Assembly (NCBI RefSeq): GCF_020623625.1
Contig: NC_060206.1
Coordinates: 310,001 to 374,000, forward strand
DNA length: 64,000 nt
Direction of reading: 5' to 3'
DNA from: Saccharomycodes ludwigii
Taxonomy: Eukaryota; Ascomycota; Saccharomycetes; Saccharomycodales; Saccharomycodaceae
Below the pieces are notes generated by a model. That model saw nothing but the letters and a program-made list of their open reading frames with translations, was not told where the DNA came from and searched no databases. Positions within the stretch are counted from its first letter, which is position 1. Every line of letters begins with the position of its first letter. The translations under genes were made by a program, and so were the position numbers. Below are positions 29,911 through 40,938 of the stretch, piece after piece.

Positions 29911-30633
29911 GTGAGAAATGCCTCCTCCCCCCCACCGCATAGAACAAATTATACGTGGTTTTACTCGTTTTTGTTGATCTTTTTTTTTTTATTAAAAAAG
30001 TAGTGATAATCTTTCCGTTTTTCTATAAGATGCCCTATAAAATTCTGAAGTCCTTGATAACAGAACGGAAATGATGTTGCATTATATTTATTAGTAATAG
30101 TATTATTTTTAAATGAACAACAAATGTTTTCAATTCATTCCAAAATGAGGAAAAAAAAAAAAAAAAAGAAAAATATGCTACTGGTATAAAGTGTAGACCG
30201 CATAGTAACAGTATATATTGTTTAATACTTGGCCTATAAGGAAATAATATTAAGAGGATAGTATGGAGTAAGTTGATAATCATTACAAATTTGTAACAAT
30301 TTTAGAACAATGAAGATAGACTGCAAATATTTTAAAGATAACAGCATTATGATTAAGTATGGGTTAGCGATAACGAAGACAGGAATAGATCACTGAATGA
30401 TTTATAAATAGGAAACATGAGAAGAGCTACCAGTTAAAAAAAAACAAAAACAAAAACAAAAACAAAAAGCAAAGGAAACAACATGTATATATATATAAAG
30501 GTTTAGTTTCTAACCTTTATACAAGTAAGACATTAGTTTTGCGGGTATTTACTTTTGATGTATAGTGCGGATATTCATTAGTACGAGATTTTATTATACA
30601 GAACGAAAAGGTCAGGTGACAACAGTAGTAGAC

Positions 30634-30646
30634 TGACTCCGGGTAA
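30634..30646 (+). promoter_or_regulatory. Gcn4-like core abutting a Reb1-like site
   Basis: TGACTC at 30634-30639 is followed at once by CGGGTAA at 30640-30646 (reverse complement TTACCCG, the Reb1 core). About 570 bases upstream of ARG1. Motif match only. Confidence 0.35.
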
Positions 30647-30888
30647 TGCGTTATAAATCAAAATATTGAGACAAAACAAATTATACGGCGTTTTAAATAA
30701 TCTTTTTACAAATAGAAATTTCTAAAATACGAGAAAAAAAAAAAAAAAAAAAAAGAAATCGGTAACAAGCACCGAACTAAAGAACTGCCGAATAATTTCA
30801 CCAAGGGATTAAAAATATTTTCTATAGTTTCTTGATTTGTTATCTTAAATATTAAAAAAACAAACAAACAAACTTACAAACCAATGAA

Positions 30889-30895
30889 TGACTCA
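30889..30895 (+). promoter_or_regulatory. Gcn4-binding site (GCRE) upstream of ARG1
   Basis: TGACTCA, preceded by A (ATGACTCA), is a perfect Gcn4 element about 320 bases before the ARG1 start. ARG1 is a classical Gcn4 target in S. cerevisiae, and GCN4 itself lies in this window. The match is short, so the call leans on the target identity. Confidence 0.6.
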
Positions 30896-31213
30896 GTTAT
30901 ACCTAACTTAAAATTTATACCTACATATAATTAATTTTCAATTTTTTTTTTTTTTTTTTTTTTTTTTCCTTTTTTTTTCTTTCTTTAATTTGTAAAAAAA
31001 AAATATATATATAAATGGATGGTTAATTCCATTTAATTCAAATCTTATTTTATTTTTTTCTATTTCTGTTTCTTCCCCCCACTTCAGACTATGTTTTGTT
31101 CAGACTTTTATATTTTTTAAGGTAAAATTAAAAAAGAAAAAAGACCAAAAAGAAAAAAAAAAAAAAGGAAAGGAAACACCACATATATATATATATATAC
31201 AATTACACAAAAT

Positions 31214-32458
31214 ATGTCTAAAGGTAAAGTTTGTTTGGCTTATTCTGGGGGTTTAGATACCAGTGTTATTTTGGCTTGGTTATTGGAACAAGGCTACGAA
31301 GTTGTTGCTTTCATGGCCAATATTGGTCAAGAAGAAGATTTCGAAGCTGCTGAAAAGAAAGCTATGAAAATTGGTGCCACTAAATTCGTTTTATCTGATG
31401 TTAGAAAAGAGTTTGTTGAAAAAATCTTATTTCCAGCTGTCCAAGTTAATGCTGTTTACGAAGATGTTTATTTATTAGGTACTTCTCTAGCCAGACCAGT
31501 TATTTCTAAAGCTCAAATCGATGTTGCTGAGAAAGAGGGTTGTTTTGCCGTTGCCCATGGTTGTACCGGTAAGGGTAATGACCAAATTAGATTTGAATTG
31601 GCATTTTATGCTTTGAAACCAGACATTAAATGTATTGCTCCTTGGAGAGACCCGGAATTTTTCAATAGATTTGCTGGTAGAAAAGATTTATTGGACTATG
31701 CTGCTGAAAAGGGCATTCCAGTGACCCAGACCAAAGCTAAGCCATGGTCTACTGACGAAAACATGGCCCATATTTCTTATGAAGCCGGTATTTTGGAAGA
31801 TCCAGACTGTACTCCACCAAAAGATATGTGGAAATTGATTACTGATCCATCAGATGCTCCAAATGAACCACAAGATTTAACTATTTTCTTTGAAAAGGGT
31901 CTTCCCGTTAAATTGGTAATTGGTGAAAAAAAATACACAACGCCGTTAGAAATTTTCCATGCAGCTTCCTCTATTGCTAGAAAGCATGGTGTTGGTAGAA
32001 TTGACATTGTCGAAGATCGTTATATCAATTTGAAGTCTAGAGGATGTTATGAACAAGCTCCATTAACCTTGTTAAGAAAAGCTCATGTTGATTTGGAAGG
32101 TTTGACTTTGGATAGAGAAGTTCGTCAATTGAGAGACCAATTTGTTACTCCATCTTATTCCAGATTGTTATATAATGGTTCTTATTTCACTCCAGAATGT
32201 GAATATGTCAGATCTATGATTCAACCATCCCAAAATACTGTCAATGGTCAAGTTAGAATTAGATTATATAAGGGTAATGTGATTATTTTGGGTAGATCAA
32301 GTGAAACTGAAAACTTGTACGATGCCACTGAGTCCTCTATGGATGAATTGACTGGTTTTCAACCAACTGATACTACTGGTTTCATTGCTATCCAAGCCAT
32401 TAGGGTTAAAAAGTACGGTGAATCAAAGAAGGCTAAGGGTGACCCAGTTGTTTTGTAG
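31214..32458 (+). CDS. ARG1: Argininosuccinate synthase
   Basis: Joins citrulline and aspartate with ATP in arginine synthesis; cytosolic tetramer. 414 residues against 420. Seen: N-terminal PP-loop KVCLAYSGGLDTSVILAWL, FMANIGQEEDFEAAEKKA, GTSLARPVISKA, HGCTGKGNDQIRFEL, IAPWRDPEFFNRFAGRKDLL, and IVEDRYINLKSRGCYEQ (aspartate/citrulline binding). The codon use is biased, fitting good expression. It is followed in the same direction by dipeptidyl peptidase III, the same pair and orientation as YOL058W-YOL057W. Gcn4 sites lie upstream. Confidence 0.97.
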   Translation: MSKGKVCLAYSGGLDTSVILAWLLEQGYEVVAFMANIGQEEDFEAAEKKAMKIGATKFVLSDVRKEFVEKILFPAVQVNAVYEDVYLLGTSLARPVISKAQIDVAEKEGCFAVAHGCTGKGNDQIRFELAFYALKPDIKCIAPWRDPEFFNRFAGRKDLLDYAAEKGIPVTQTKAKPWSTDENMAHISYEAGILEDPDCTPPKDMWKLITDPSDAPNEPQDLTIFFEKGLPVKLVIGEKKYTTPLEIFHAASSIARKHGVGRIDIVEDRYINLKSRGCYEQAPLTLLRKAHVDLEGLTLDREVRQLRDQFVTPSYSRLLYNGSYFTPECEYVRSMIQPSQNTVNGQVRIRLYKGNVIILGRSSETENLYDATESSMDELTGFQPTDTTGFIAIQAIRVKKYGESKKAKGDPVVL

Positions 32459-32939
32459 ATAGTATAATTTGTTTAACAAAAAAAAAAAAAAAAATATATA
32501 TATATATGTATATATATATAATAAAAATTAAATTGAACCGAAACGTGACTATTGTGTATTTTATTTAAATGTGATACGACATAAGCTTTTTGTTAGAAAT
32601 AAAGGTATATTTCAAAATAAGAAGTGCAATATCTATGGCACTGAACAGTCGCATTTAAAGAAATGATATTTTTCGAAAATGAATCTACGTTGTGCAGTTT
32701 TTGTCTCTTCTAGCCGCTTTTTGTGGTGGAAAACTTTCTTTCTATTTTCCATTTATTTATTTATTTATTTATTTATTTATTTTTTTTTTTTTATTTGCAG
32801 GAGTAGGAAGGCAAAACACGTTTTTTAAGAAACATTATGAATAAATAAATAAATATATATACACAATTTCTTTTCGTCTACAAAACAGCATTTTACTAAT
32901 CATTTTAATAACTTGCTAATATACTAGGTTATAAATCCT
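32459..32939. other. ARG1-DPP III intergenic region
   Basis: Poly-A and a TATATA run after the ARG1 stop (32478-32520), then a TTTA tandem run (about 32751-32782) with poly-T in the promoter of the next gene. No gene seen. Confidence 0.55.
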
Positions 32940-35150
32940 ATGTTCAAAAAGCTACCAAATTTAAAATTAGCAAGATTAGTCTTTAGAATACCAAAAAGAA
33001 CTATGGCTACGACCTTATCTCAGAATACAATCTACCATGCTGATCACAAAGCTCCGGTTGTTATGCTATCATTCGGCAAAGAATTCTTTGAGCAATTAAC
33101 TACCAAAGAAAAATTATACACTTATTACATGTCCAAAGCGTCACATTGCGGTACTAGAATCGTATTAAGACAAGTATCACATGAGAGTGAAAGCATTTTT
33201 GATTTAATCATGCATATCCATAAAACGTTGATAACAACTGATGGAGCCAAGACATACACTGATTTTGTTGGAGATTCGTCAGAAGCTCAATCATATTTAG
33301 AATACGCCTCTCAATTTTTATCTAATTTGGGCAACTATAAATCCTTTGGTGATCGTAAATTTATTCCAGGTTGTTCCATTGACACGTGGTACAAATTGAT
33401 GGATGCAGCCCAGATCAATATTAATGACAAGCCAAATGTTAGTTTGGGTGGTTATCCCTTTGATACTTACAAAGATTTGCTCCACAAGGGTGTTTATAAT
33501 GTTACTGATAAAGTGGCACTATTAGGATTCCCCAGTGAGGGCCATATCAGTTCTTACTATCTTGGCAAGGCTGTGTCTGCTGAGGATATGAATTTATTGA
33601 AAAGGGAAGTTTTCGGAAAGTATGGAATTTTACCGGAAAACACAAGAATTAATAAAATTAATGAAAATTTTTTTGAAATACTAGTCGCCTCTTATGATAA
33701 GGATAACAATATTGATTATTATCCTAGCGGGGAGTTCACTCTAGATGACAATGTGACAAAATGCGTATTTAAATTTGGGGATCATTCAAGAGAAATGGGG
33801 ATGATCTGTAGATATTTAAATTTAGCCAAGGAGTATGCGGCTAATAATAATCAGGTCAAGATGTTGGATGAATACATTAAGCATTTCAAGACTGGCTCTT
33901 CGAGAGCACACAAGAATTCTCAAAAAATTTGGGTTAAAGATTTGAGTCCGATCATTGAAACAAATATCGGGTTTATTGAGACGTATAGGGAACCTTCTGG
34001 TATTATAGGTGAATTTGAAAGCTTTGTTGCCATTCAAAATAAAGAACGTACCAAGAAATTTGCTGCTCTAGTGTCTTCTGGTGAGAAGTACATTTCGCTT
34101 TTGCCATGGGACAAAGATTACGAGAAGCCCAAATTCCAGGCACCTGATTTCACTTCCTTGGAAGTTGTAACGTTTACTGGTTCGGGAATTCCTGCGGGCA
34201 TTAACATACCTAATTATGATGATGTTAGATTAAATATTGGTTTTAAAAATGTTTCCTTGGGAAATATTTTGAACATTTCATGCAAAATTAAACAAGACCC
34301 AACATTTATTAGTCGAGAGAATTTTGAAATTTTCAAAAAATACCAAGGTTTATCTTTTGAAGTTCAGGTTGGTATACATGAATTATTAGGACATGGTAGC
34401 GGGAAGTTGCTAAGCGAGGTGGAGGATGGCAAGAAATTCAATTTCGACTTTAAAAGCCCACCTTTGGGTGTGGACAATAAGACGCCAGTTTCCACGTATT
34501 ATAAAGTGGGCGAAACTTGGGGTTCGAAATTTGGCGCATTAGCTGGTGCATTTGAAGAATGCCGTGCTGAAGTTATTGCAATGTATTTGTTAACCAACAG
34601 GGAATTATTGCGGATTTTTGGATTCAATGATAAACAGGAGCAAGATGATATTATCTATGTTGGATATCTACAGATGGCACGTGCTGGGCTAATGGCCTTA
34701 GAATATTGGGATCCTCAGACTAAGAAATGGGGTCAGCCACATATGCAAGCTAGATTTTCGATTATGAAAACATTTTTGGAGCACTGTTCCAATCCAGATT
34801 TCTGTAGGATTGTTGTTGATGATGGCACCATGCACATTGAGTTAGACCGTTCATTAATTGAAAGTAGTGGACACGAATGTATTGAAGATTATTTAAGACA
34901 TTTACATATCTATAAATGTAGCGGGGACGTTGTTAACGGTAGTAAATATTTTATTGATAGATCTAGTGTTCCTGAGAATTTAGCCAAGTTGAGAGAAATT
35001 GTGTTAAAAGAAAAATTGCCAAGAAGACAAATCATACAGGCCAATATTGTATTGGATGGCGATGGAACTAACGACTCTGCTATAAAAGTGGTTAATTACG
35101 AGGAGACACCAGTTGGAATGATTCAATCTTTTATAGAAAGAGAGTTATAA
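32940..35150 (+). CDS. YOL057W: Dipeptidyl peptidase III (zinc metalloprotease, M49)
   Basis: Removes dipeptides from the N-termini of short peptides; cytosolic and in some species also mitochondrial. 736 residues from the first ATG. Seen: the M49 zinc motif [10 protein letters not shown] (first His at residue 480) and the third ligand region [10 protein letters not shown] near residue 540, plus [18 protein letters not shown] and [19 protein letters not shown], typical of the family. S. cerevisiae YOL057W (711 residues) would align from about the second ATG (33003, MATTLSQ). The extra 21 residues are basic and free of acidic residues ([19 protein letters not shown]), like a mitochondrial presequence. 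The first ATG has a weak context (C at -3), the second a good one (A at -3, G at +4), so leaky scanning could yield both forms. Follows ARG1 as in S. cerevisiae. Confidence 0.95.
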   Translation: MFKKLPNLKLARLVFRIPKRTMATTLSQNTIYHADHKAPVVMLSFGKEFFEQLTTKEKLYTYYMSKASHCGTRIVLRQVSHESESIFDLIMHIHKTLITTDGAKTYTDFVGDSSEAQSYLEYASQFLSNLGNYKSFGDRKFIPGCSIDTWYKLMDAAQININDKPNVSLGGYPFDTYKDLLHKGVYNVTDKVALLGFPSEGHISSYYLGKAVSAEDMNLLKREVFGKYGILPENTRINKINENFFEILVASYDKDNNIDYYPSGEFTLDDNVTKCVFKFGDHSREMGMICRYLNLAKEYAANNNQVKMLDEYIKHFKTGSSRAHKNSQKIWVKDLSPIIETNIGFIETYREPSGIIGEFESFVAIQNKERTKKFAALVSSGEKYISLLPWDKDYEKPKFQAPDFTSLEVVTFTGSGIPAGINIPNYDDVRLNIGFKNVSLGNILNISCKIKQDPTFISRENFEIFKKYQGLSFEVQVGIHELLGHGSGKLLSEVEDGKKFNFDFKSPPLGVDNKTPVSTYYKVGETWGSKFGALAGAFEECRAEVIAMYLLTNRELLRIFGFNDKQEQDDIIYVGYLQMARAGLMALEYWDPQTKKWGQPHMQARFSIMKTFLEHCSNPDFCRIVVDDGTMHIELDRSLIESSGHECIEDYLRHLHIYKCSGDVVNGSKYFIDRSSVPENLAKLREIVLKEKLPRRQIIQANIVLDGDGTNDSAIKVVNYEETPVGMIQSFIEREL

Positions 35151-35248
35151 TTGTGCTGTTGGAATGTTACCGTGGGGAGAAAAAGAGAAAAAGAGAGAAA
35201 GAGAGAAAGAGAGAGAAGAGAGAGGGTAAGTAGGAAGAACGTTCTAGA

Positions 35249-35279
<31 letters not shown>

Positions 35280-35789
35280 TAGTTTATTAAAAGGGAAATT
35301 GTTGATTTTTGGTGAGTGTGCCGTATATAGTGATATAGCGTATATGAATCGTAAGCCTTTTATTTACTTATTTATTTATATATGTATTTGTTAGTCTGCG
35401 AAAGTTTCTAAGAATATGTTTGAAATTACATCATATCACAAATAATTATTTTTGAAAACGAAAGAAAAAAAAAAAAAAAAAAAAAAAAAAGGGATTTCCC
35501 TTTCTTTGTTCACCCTCTGTCATCTCCGCGGCAACTTACTAATACAAAAAAGAAAAAAGTTAAAAAAAGAAATTAAGCCCATGGATTTCAACAACTTTTC
35601 ATTTCCAATTTTTACTATTTAACTTATTACATTTTCTTTTTTCTTTTTTCTTCTTCTTTTTCTTTTTCTTTTTCTTTTTCTTTTTATCTCCCGTTTAATA
35701 AACGATCAATATAAAAATAATTCTATTCACCAAAGGAAATAAGAAAAAAGAAGAAAATAAAAGTAGGTCAAGAACCAGGATCAAATTCA
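35151..35789. other. RPN4 promoter region
   Basis: Contains a GAGA-rich stretch after the DPP III stop (35176-35226), poly-T and poly-A tracts (35251-35277, 35465-35490), adjacent Pdr1/3-like and Yap1-like sites (listed separately) and a TTTTTC tract (35638-35685). No gene seen. Confidence 0.6.
35525..35542 (+). promoter_or_regulatory. Pdr1/3-like element next to a Yap1 element, RPN4 promoter
   Basis: TCCGCGG at 35525-35531 matches seven of eight bases of the pleiotropic drug response element TCCGCGGA. TTACTAA at 35536-35542 is a perfect Yap1 response core. Both lie about 250-265 bases before the RPN4 ATG. In S. cerevisiae RPN4 is controlled by Pdr1/Pdr3 and Yap1 (and Hsf1), so the pair suggests conserved stress control; binding is inferred. 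Confidence 0.6.
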
Positions 35790-37824
35790 ATGTCAACTAC
35801 AGACCTTTATTACACTAATAACAACAATACTACTAATAACACTACTACCAAAAACAAAAGTAAGTTAAACACTATTGGTACTAGCAATCATAATAATAGC
35901 TATAACAACAATAATAATATTTTCATGAAAGATTTATATTCACATAATCATACCAATACCAACGTTTCCGGTCCTATTTCATTTGGCAACTCTATTAATA
36001 ATGCTTCAAATCCTACATCCGCTGCTCCCGCTACCAATACCAGTACCTCTAATTTAAATGCATTTTTTGATTTTCCCACTCTAAGAAGAACCATAACTGA
36101 TATTCTGGAAGATGAATTGTACACAATAAAGAATAACAATGACGGCACTGCTATGAATTTAAATACTTCTCCTATGGATCAGGTAGAAGGTCAGTATATC
36201 AACAGCAACACCAGCTCAACTGATAAAATGTTTAATGATTATGCTGATCCAAGTTTAACTACTATGTCTTCAAAACAAGTTTCTTCTCGTCCTGACTCCA
36301 CTATCAGCACTCCAAATAATAACAGCAACACTGCTTTTCCGTGTTCACCTATTAGTTATAATTCTAATACCGTTGATGGGTCAGCTCAAAACACATTTGT
36401 TTCTAATGGTACTGCTCCTTCCAATAATAACTCTTATCATAGCAGTACTAATACAGCTAATGGTACCACAGTTATAAATCCTACTTTTACCAGAATGAAT
36501 TCAGGATATTACAAGAGTAAGGGAACCAATACTATGAATAATAACAATAATGTTGCCGTAAATGACCATCCAATAAGAATTACTTTTCCCTCTGGCGGGT
36601 ACGATGCTAATGATTATAATTATGATTATGATAATGATATTGATTATTTTTATGAAGACAATGGGTTTAATAAAATTGCTTTATTGGATGATTCAATTAT
36701 TTTGGATAACCTTTACTATAACAACACTACCAATGGCCCCGTTTCTGATACAAATTCTGATACTACCATTAATAATAAAAGCGATGGCAATGCTGCCGCC
36801 AATAGGGGCCACAATGCCGCTAATTTTGAGATATTTGGGGCCAATAACATGAAGGAGAATATGTTCTACTATCCACTACAAGAAAAACCCAATTTTGCTA
36901 CACAACAAGAGATTTTGTCTATGTTTGATAGAGAATGCAATGAAGAGGAAGATGACGACGAGGAAGACGATGATGATGAATGTTGGAATATGGATGACAA
37001 TGATTACAATTATAATGATATTGTTATGGAGGATGATGAATTTGGCACTAATACTTCAAATATTGCTACAGGGACCACCACTAGCTCTACTATTAGTGGT
37101 AGCAATGATAAAAACTGTCTTTGTTGCCATTCCACATGTAACAGTTTTGACAAGAATGATGATTTTAAAAATAGCAACAACAATAACATTTGTCACAATC
37201 ATAGTAACAGTATAAGTTGGGGAACTCCCTTTTCTCCATACTATAATATACATAACAATACTAGCACCAATTCGTTCACCAAATCTTTTATTGATGATAA
37301 CACTGGTACTAGGAATAATTCAAAAAAAAATTGGTCTGCTAGAAATTTGACTAATTTTTCTTTTAAAAATCAAGGTAATGAAGAAGCTATTACTGATGGC
37401 GAGGAAGATGTTGAAAAGGATAGAGAAAAGAAAAACTTGGTGGATGAGGGTAGTGGGGGTGATGGCGATTATAACTCAAGGCATCCAGAAGAACAACAAG
37501 ATAAAGAAAACAATGATACCAATGGCAACGGTGTTGCCGAAAATTCTAAATTTGCCGATGACAGTAGTGCTAGCCCAACTAATAGTTCCTCTAGTAGTTT
37601 GATCTCCAACGGTAAGTTATCCTCTTTTAAGGCTTTAGAAACCAAAGTCAAGAAGATAAAAAATGTTTCCAACAATGTTAAGAATACTACCAAAAATCCA
37701 AAACCCAAAGTAAAAGGTAGCAAAGGTAAGGAAGATGAAGGAAGTGGTACTGTTCAACAGCAGGAACAACAGCAGGAACAACAGCAACAGCAACAACAAC
37801 AACAACAGCAACAACAGCAGCAGC

Positions 37825-37898
<74 letters not shown>

Positions 37899-38273
37899 CT
37901 ACAACAACTACAACAACTACAACAACAAGTTTCTATTAGTGATTCGTCTACACCTTCGCTTTCTAGTATTAGCGCAGCATCACCAAACACAGAACATATT
38001 TGCGAAATGACGAACCCTGTGACCAAAGAGCCATGCATGAAGAAATTTTCAAGGCCTTATGATTTAGTAAGGCACCAAAAGACAATACATGCTCTAAAAA
38101 AGAAAGTTTTTCGTTGTGTTATTTGCATCAACACTTTAGGAGATGAGGGTTATAAAAAAACATTTAGTAGGGGCGATGCTTTGGGAAGACACATTAAAGT
38201 TAAACATTCTTTAGAGGGAAACGAGCTACAAAAGGCAATGAATTATGCTAAGGATCACGTGGAGTATGTTTAA
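35790..38273 (+). CDS. RPN4: Proteasome-gene transcription activator Rpn4
   Basis: Short-lived nuclear C2H2 zinc-finger activator of proteasome genes (PACE elements), itself degraded by the proteasome. 827 residues against 531. Conserved islands: RRTITDILEDELY (S. cerevisiae LKRTLTDILEDELY), FNDYADPSLTTM (FNKYADPTLTT), an acidic central region, and at about 737-800 the two atypical fingers: CEMTNPVTKEPCMKKFSRPY ending in HQKTIH, then FRCVICINTLGDEGYKKTFS and DALGRHIKVKH, closely matching Rpn4. The extra length is Asn/Thr-rich filler plus a long Gln tract. The start is the first ATG and carries no conserved block until residue ~95, so the N-terminus is family-divergent. Next to OSH and GPM genes, as YDL020C is next to YDL019C and YDL021W. 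Confidence 0.93.
37779..37898 (+). repeat. CAA/CAG tract: 40 uninterrupted glutamines in RPN4
   Basis: Forty consecutive CAA/CAG codons by frame count, preceded by QQQEQQQE and followed by LQQLQQLQQQ. The 3' half is nearly pure CAA. S. cerevisiae Rpn4 has only a short Gln/Glu patch at an equivalent acidic region. Confidence 0.9.
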
Positions 38274-38975
38274 AAGAAATTGTAACAAGTCAGAGATAGC
38301 ATATACTTATTATGTGGTTCAGATTCAGATTATTATTATTTTTGATGAACTGGAATTATTATCATTATTGTTACTGTGATACCGGCACTTTTATACTATT
38401 GGTGGCTCTAATTATAATATACTATATACTATATAATTATTTTTGGTATTTCGTTAATCAATGTATCGGAAAAATAGAAAAAGAAAAAAAAAAAAAGAAA
38501 AAAAAGTAAAGATATTATATTTGTACATAGCTTTAAATAATGCGATAATAATTTTATTTTATTTTTATTTTGAAATAAATAAATAAACAGCAAAAAACAT
38601 GAATTCAACGGAATAGATCCCTTTAGAGTTTGTATAGAAGCTCTTTAACTTATCTAATATATCGAACAAGAAAATGTAACTATAAAATTTTAACCGAATC
38701 TTTTTTTTTTTTTCTTTTTTTCTTTTTTTACGTTTTTTGGTTGTTGGGTTATTTAGATACCGTTTTTAAAATGCTTACTATTGTAATGTCACAAAAAAAA
38801 AAAAAAAAAAAAAAAAAATCGTGCCAGCAAGGTTCTATCATATTTGCAAAAATGTTATACAATATTACACTTATAATAATGCACCTACTGTTAATTGCTA
38901 CTTAACATTAGATGGTTTCCCAAAAATAAAAAAAAAAAAAAAAAAAAAATTAAGTTAATAAAACAATAAATAAGA
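38274..38975. other. Intergenic region after RPN4
   Basis: RPN4 terminator and the promoter of the next gene. Contains poly-A and poly-T runs at 38484-38505, 38701-38727, 38791-38818 and 38929-38949. No recognisable gene; the small frames at 38312 and 38630 are not supported. Confidence 0.5.
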
Positions 38976-40838
38976 ATGATGCCAGATACATTATTTTCGA
39001 AAACAGTTTTCCCAATACTAAAAAGGTTGGTTACAAATGATATAAAAAACGAGGATACTGATAATGATGAGTATCTCTTAGATAAAGTAACTTATGCAGG
39101 CACTATTGACTATGATACACCACAATGTCAAATCGTAAATGAACTTAAGGGACTCTTTCCACAAATGAATAATAATATTGGAGATGAAAACCTTACTCGC
39201 AAATCTCCAAAACATCTAGAGTTTTTTTTAGGTGGGATTCCAAGATGCAAACATGATATTGGGGACTTGCATTTCATAACAGTTAGTGAAGATACTTGGT
39301 CTGCCATGCTAAATCGGAACCAGTGCCAATTAAACCTTCTTGGATTTCCCTTAGAAACACAGAAACCTGCTCGCAAACCCAATATGTCCAAAAAAAATTT
39401 CGTAGAGTTATTTGAAAATTATGTTTTTGGTAACGATAGTGATAGTATTGGGTTATACACATTTATTCAGTATAATTTAAAGTCAAAACAAAGTATAACT
39501 AAAATGGCAATAATCAATTGGATACAAGTAGATCCCCAGTACTATAGATATCGTAAAATTCGATTTCCTAAAGGGGATGATATTATTGAAGATTACATTT
39601 ATAAATTCAACTTAATAAAAGAGGAAACTAATTTTTTAAACTATGCTAATGTGGGAGATTCAAATACCAGAAGAAAACATTTTTTAAAGAGTTTAAAAAT
39701 GGGGATTAAATTGAAAAGCTACGAATTTAAGGGCTATATCAAGTTAAGAGAACTGCAACAACAGGAACACTTGTCGGCTAGACTTGCCACAAATATGAAG
39801 CGGCAGTCTTTAGACCCATACAATTTTGTTATAATAACTTTAATCAACACTGATTTTCCAGATATAAAGATAAAAGAAAATGAAAATGAAAATGTGGATA
39901 CTAAGATTTTAAATTATAAGAATGAGAATACCACCTCTAATATTCCTTCATTTAAAAAGCATTCCCAGCTTGAAATACAAACTCCTTATACTGAAATCAC
40001 CCCAGATACTGGTTACTCAACTTTTAGAAAACAAAAACAGCATCTGCAGCATCAGCTTCATCAATACAACAACAAAAACAGCGATCCTAATAACGGCAGT
40101 GTCAAAGACATTGCTAAAATTAAAAACAATCCGAAATCGTTAATGAAAAATCCATATATGAACTTTTCAGAATACAACCCAAAAGCACATAATGAGCATC
40201 TTCGCAACTTATATTGTCATTTTGATAATTCAACCGAAAAACAGCTGAAACAAAGCCAGACCGCTAAACCCAATGTTTTGCAAGATAGGTTGAAAAAAGT
40301 GCGGATCGAACCAAATTTCGTAATAAATAAAACCCAATGTGACAATTATAGCGAGCAGAAAGAATCTTTTACAGTTTTTGATACATTACGTTCATATGTC
40401 TCTTTAAGCTCAAAGAACTTGGAGTTTAATACCACACATGCTTCCGAACATGAGCAGTCTTTCGACTTACATTCAAAAAATGCTAGTCGTATCATAAGCA
40501 CTGCCAGTAGTGAATTTACTAACCAACATGAAGATGAGAGAAATGACGCGGCATCGATAACTGAATCAGTATATTCATATGAATCAACATCTTCTTCCAC
40601 ATACTCAGCCAAGATCAATACTACTTTTGGTAGTTTTGTTCATAGGATTAAAAACCTTAATAAGTTGTCACATTTTCTCGAAAAACAAGATAGTAAAAAC
40701 GACTTTAGAAAACTGGAACCCAAAAATATATCGCAAACTGACTCTACGAGTTTCAATGACATAGAAACAGCAAAATCATCCACTTCAAGTATTGGATATT
40801 TTGAGAAATTTTACAAAGAAGTTATAAAGACAGAATAA
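38976..40838 (+). CDS. Unrecognised 620-residue protein
   Basis: I do not recognise the family. The frame is ATG-started, long and not low-complexity in its first half, so it is very likely a gene. Residues ~60-300 look folded: FFLGGIPRCKHDIGDLHFIT, DTWSAMLNRNQCQLNLLGFP, LFENYVFGNDSDSIGLYTFI, a basic helix-rich part (KHFLKSLKMGIKLKSYEFKG), and LDPYNFVIITLINTDFPDIK. The second half is Lys/Asn/Ser-rich and looks disordered, with a Ser/Thr patch (SVYSYESTSSSTYSAK) near the end followed by a possible short helix. No signal peptide, membrane segment or zinc motif is visible. It lies between RPN4 and the GPM2-type gene, which are direct neighbours in S. cerevisiae, so the gene was either lost there or inserted here. 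Confidence 0.8.
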   Translation: MMPDTLFSKTVFPILKRLVTNDIKNEDTDNDEYLLDKVTYAGTIDYDTPQCQIVNELKGLFPQMNNNIGDENLTRKSPKHLEFFLGGIPRCKHDIGDLHFITVSEDTWSAMLNRNQCQLNLLGFPLETQKPARKPNMSKKNFVELFENYVFGNDSDSIGLYTFIQYNLKSKQSITKMAIINWIQVDPQYYRYRKIRFPKGDDIIEDYIYKFNLIKEETNFLNYANVGDSNTRRKHFLKSLKMGIKLKSYEFKGYIKLRELQQQEHLSARLATNMKRQSLDPYNFVIITLINTDFPDIKIKENENENVDTKILNYKNENTTSNIPSFKKHSQLEIQTPYTEITPDTGYSTFRKQKQHLQHQLHQYNNKNSDPNNGSVKDIAKIKNNPKSLMKNPYMNFSEYNPKAHNEHLRNLYCHFDNSTEKQLKQSQTAKPNVLQDRLKKVRIEPNFVINKTQCDNYSEQKESFTVFDTLRSYVSLSSKNLEFNTTHASEHEQSFDLHSKNASRIISTASSEFTNQHEDERNDAASITESVYSYESTSSSTYSAKINTTFGSFVHRIKNLNKLSHFLEKQDSKNDFRKLEPKNISQTDSTSFNDIETAKSSTSSIGYFEKFYKEVIKTE

Positions 40839-40848
40839 GTTTATTTTA

Positions 40849-40879
<31 letters not shown>

Positions 40880-40907
40880 TTTATTTTTATTTTTATTTTT
40901 ATTTTTA

Positions 40908-40938
<31 letters not shown>

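Larger units (their letters stand above)
29413..31213. other. Divergent promoter region of PYD3 and ARG1 (1.8 kb)
   Basis: Contains many homopolymer runs, a 17-base direct repeat (29843-29859 and 29894-29910), a Reb1-like CGGGTAA with an imperfect Gcn4 core (30634-30646) and a perfect Gcn4 site at 30889-30895. The frames at 29625-30003 are poly-T/poly-A by-products. No gene seen. Confidence 0.6.

Noticed and set aside
37635-38038. Poly-Leu, poly-Cys and poly-Asn frames around the RPN4 Gln tract
   Set aside because: Other-frame readings of the CAA/CAG repeat.
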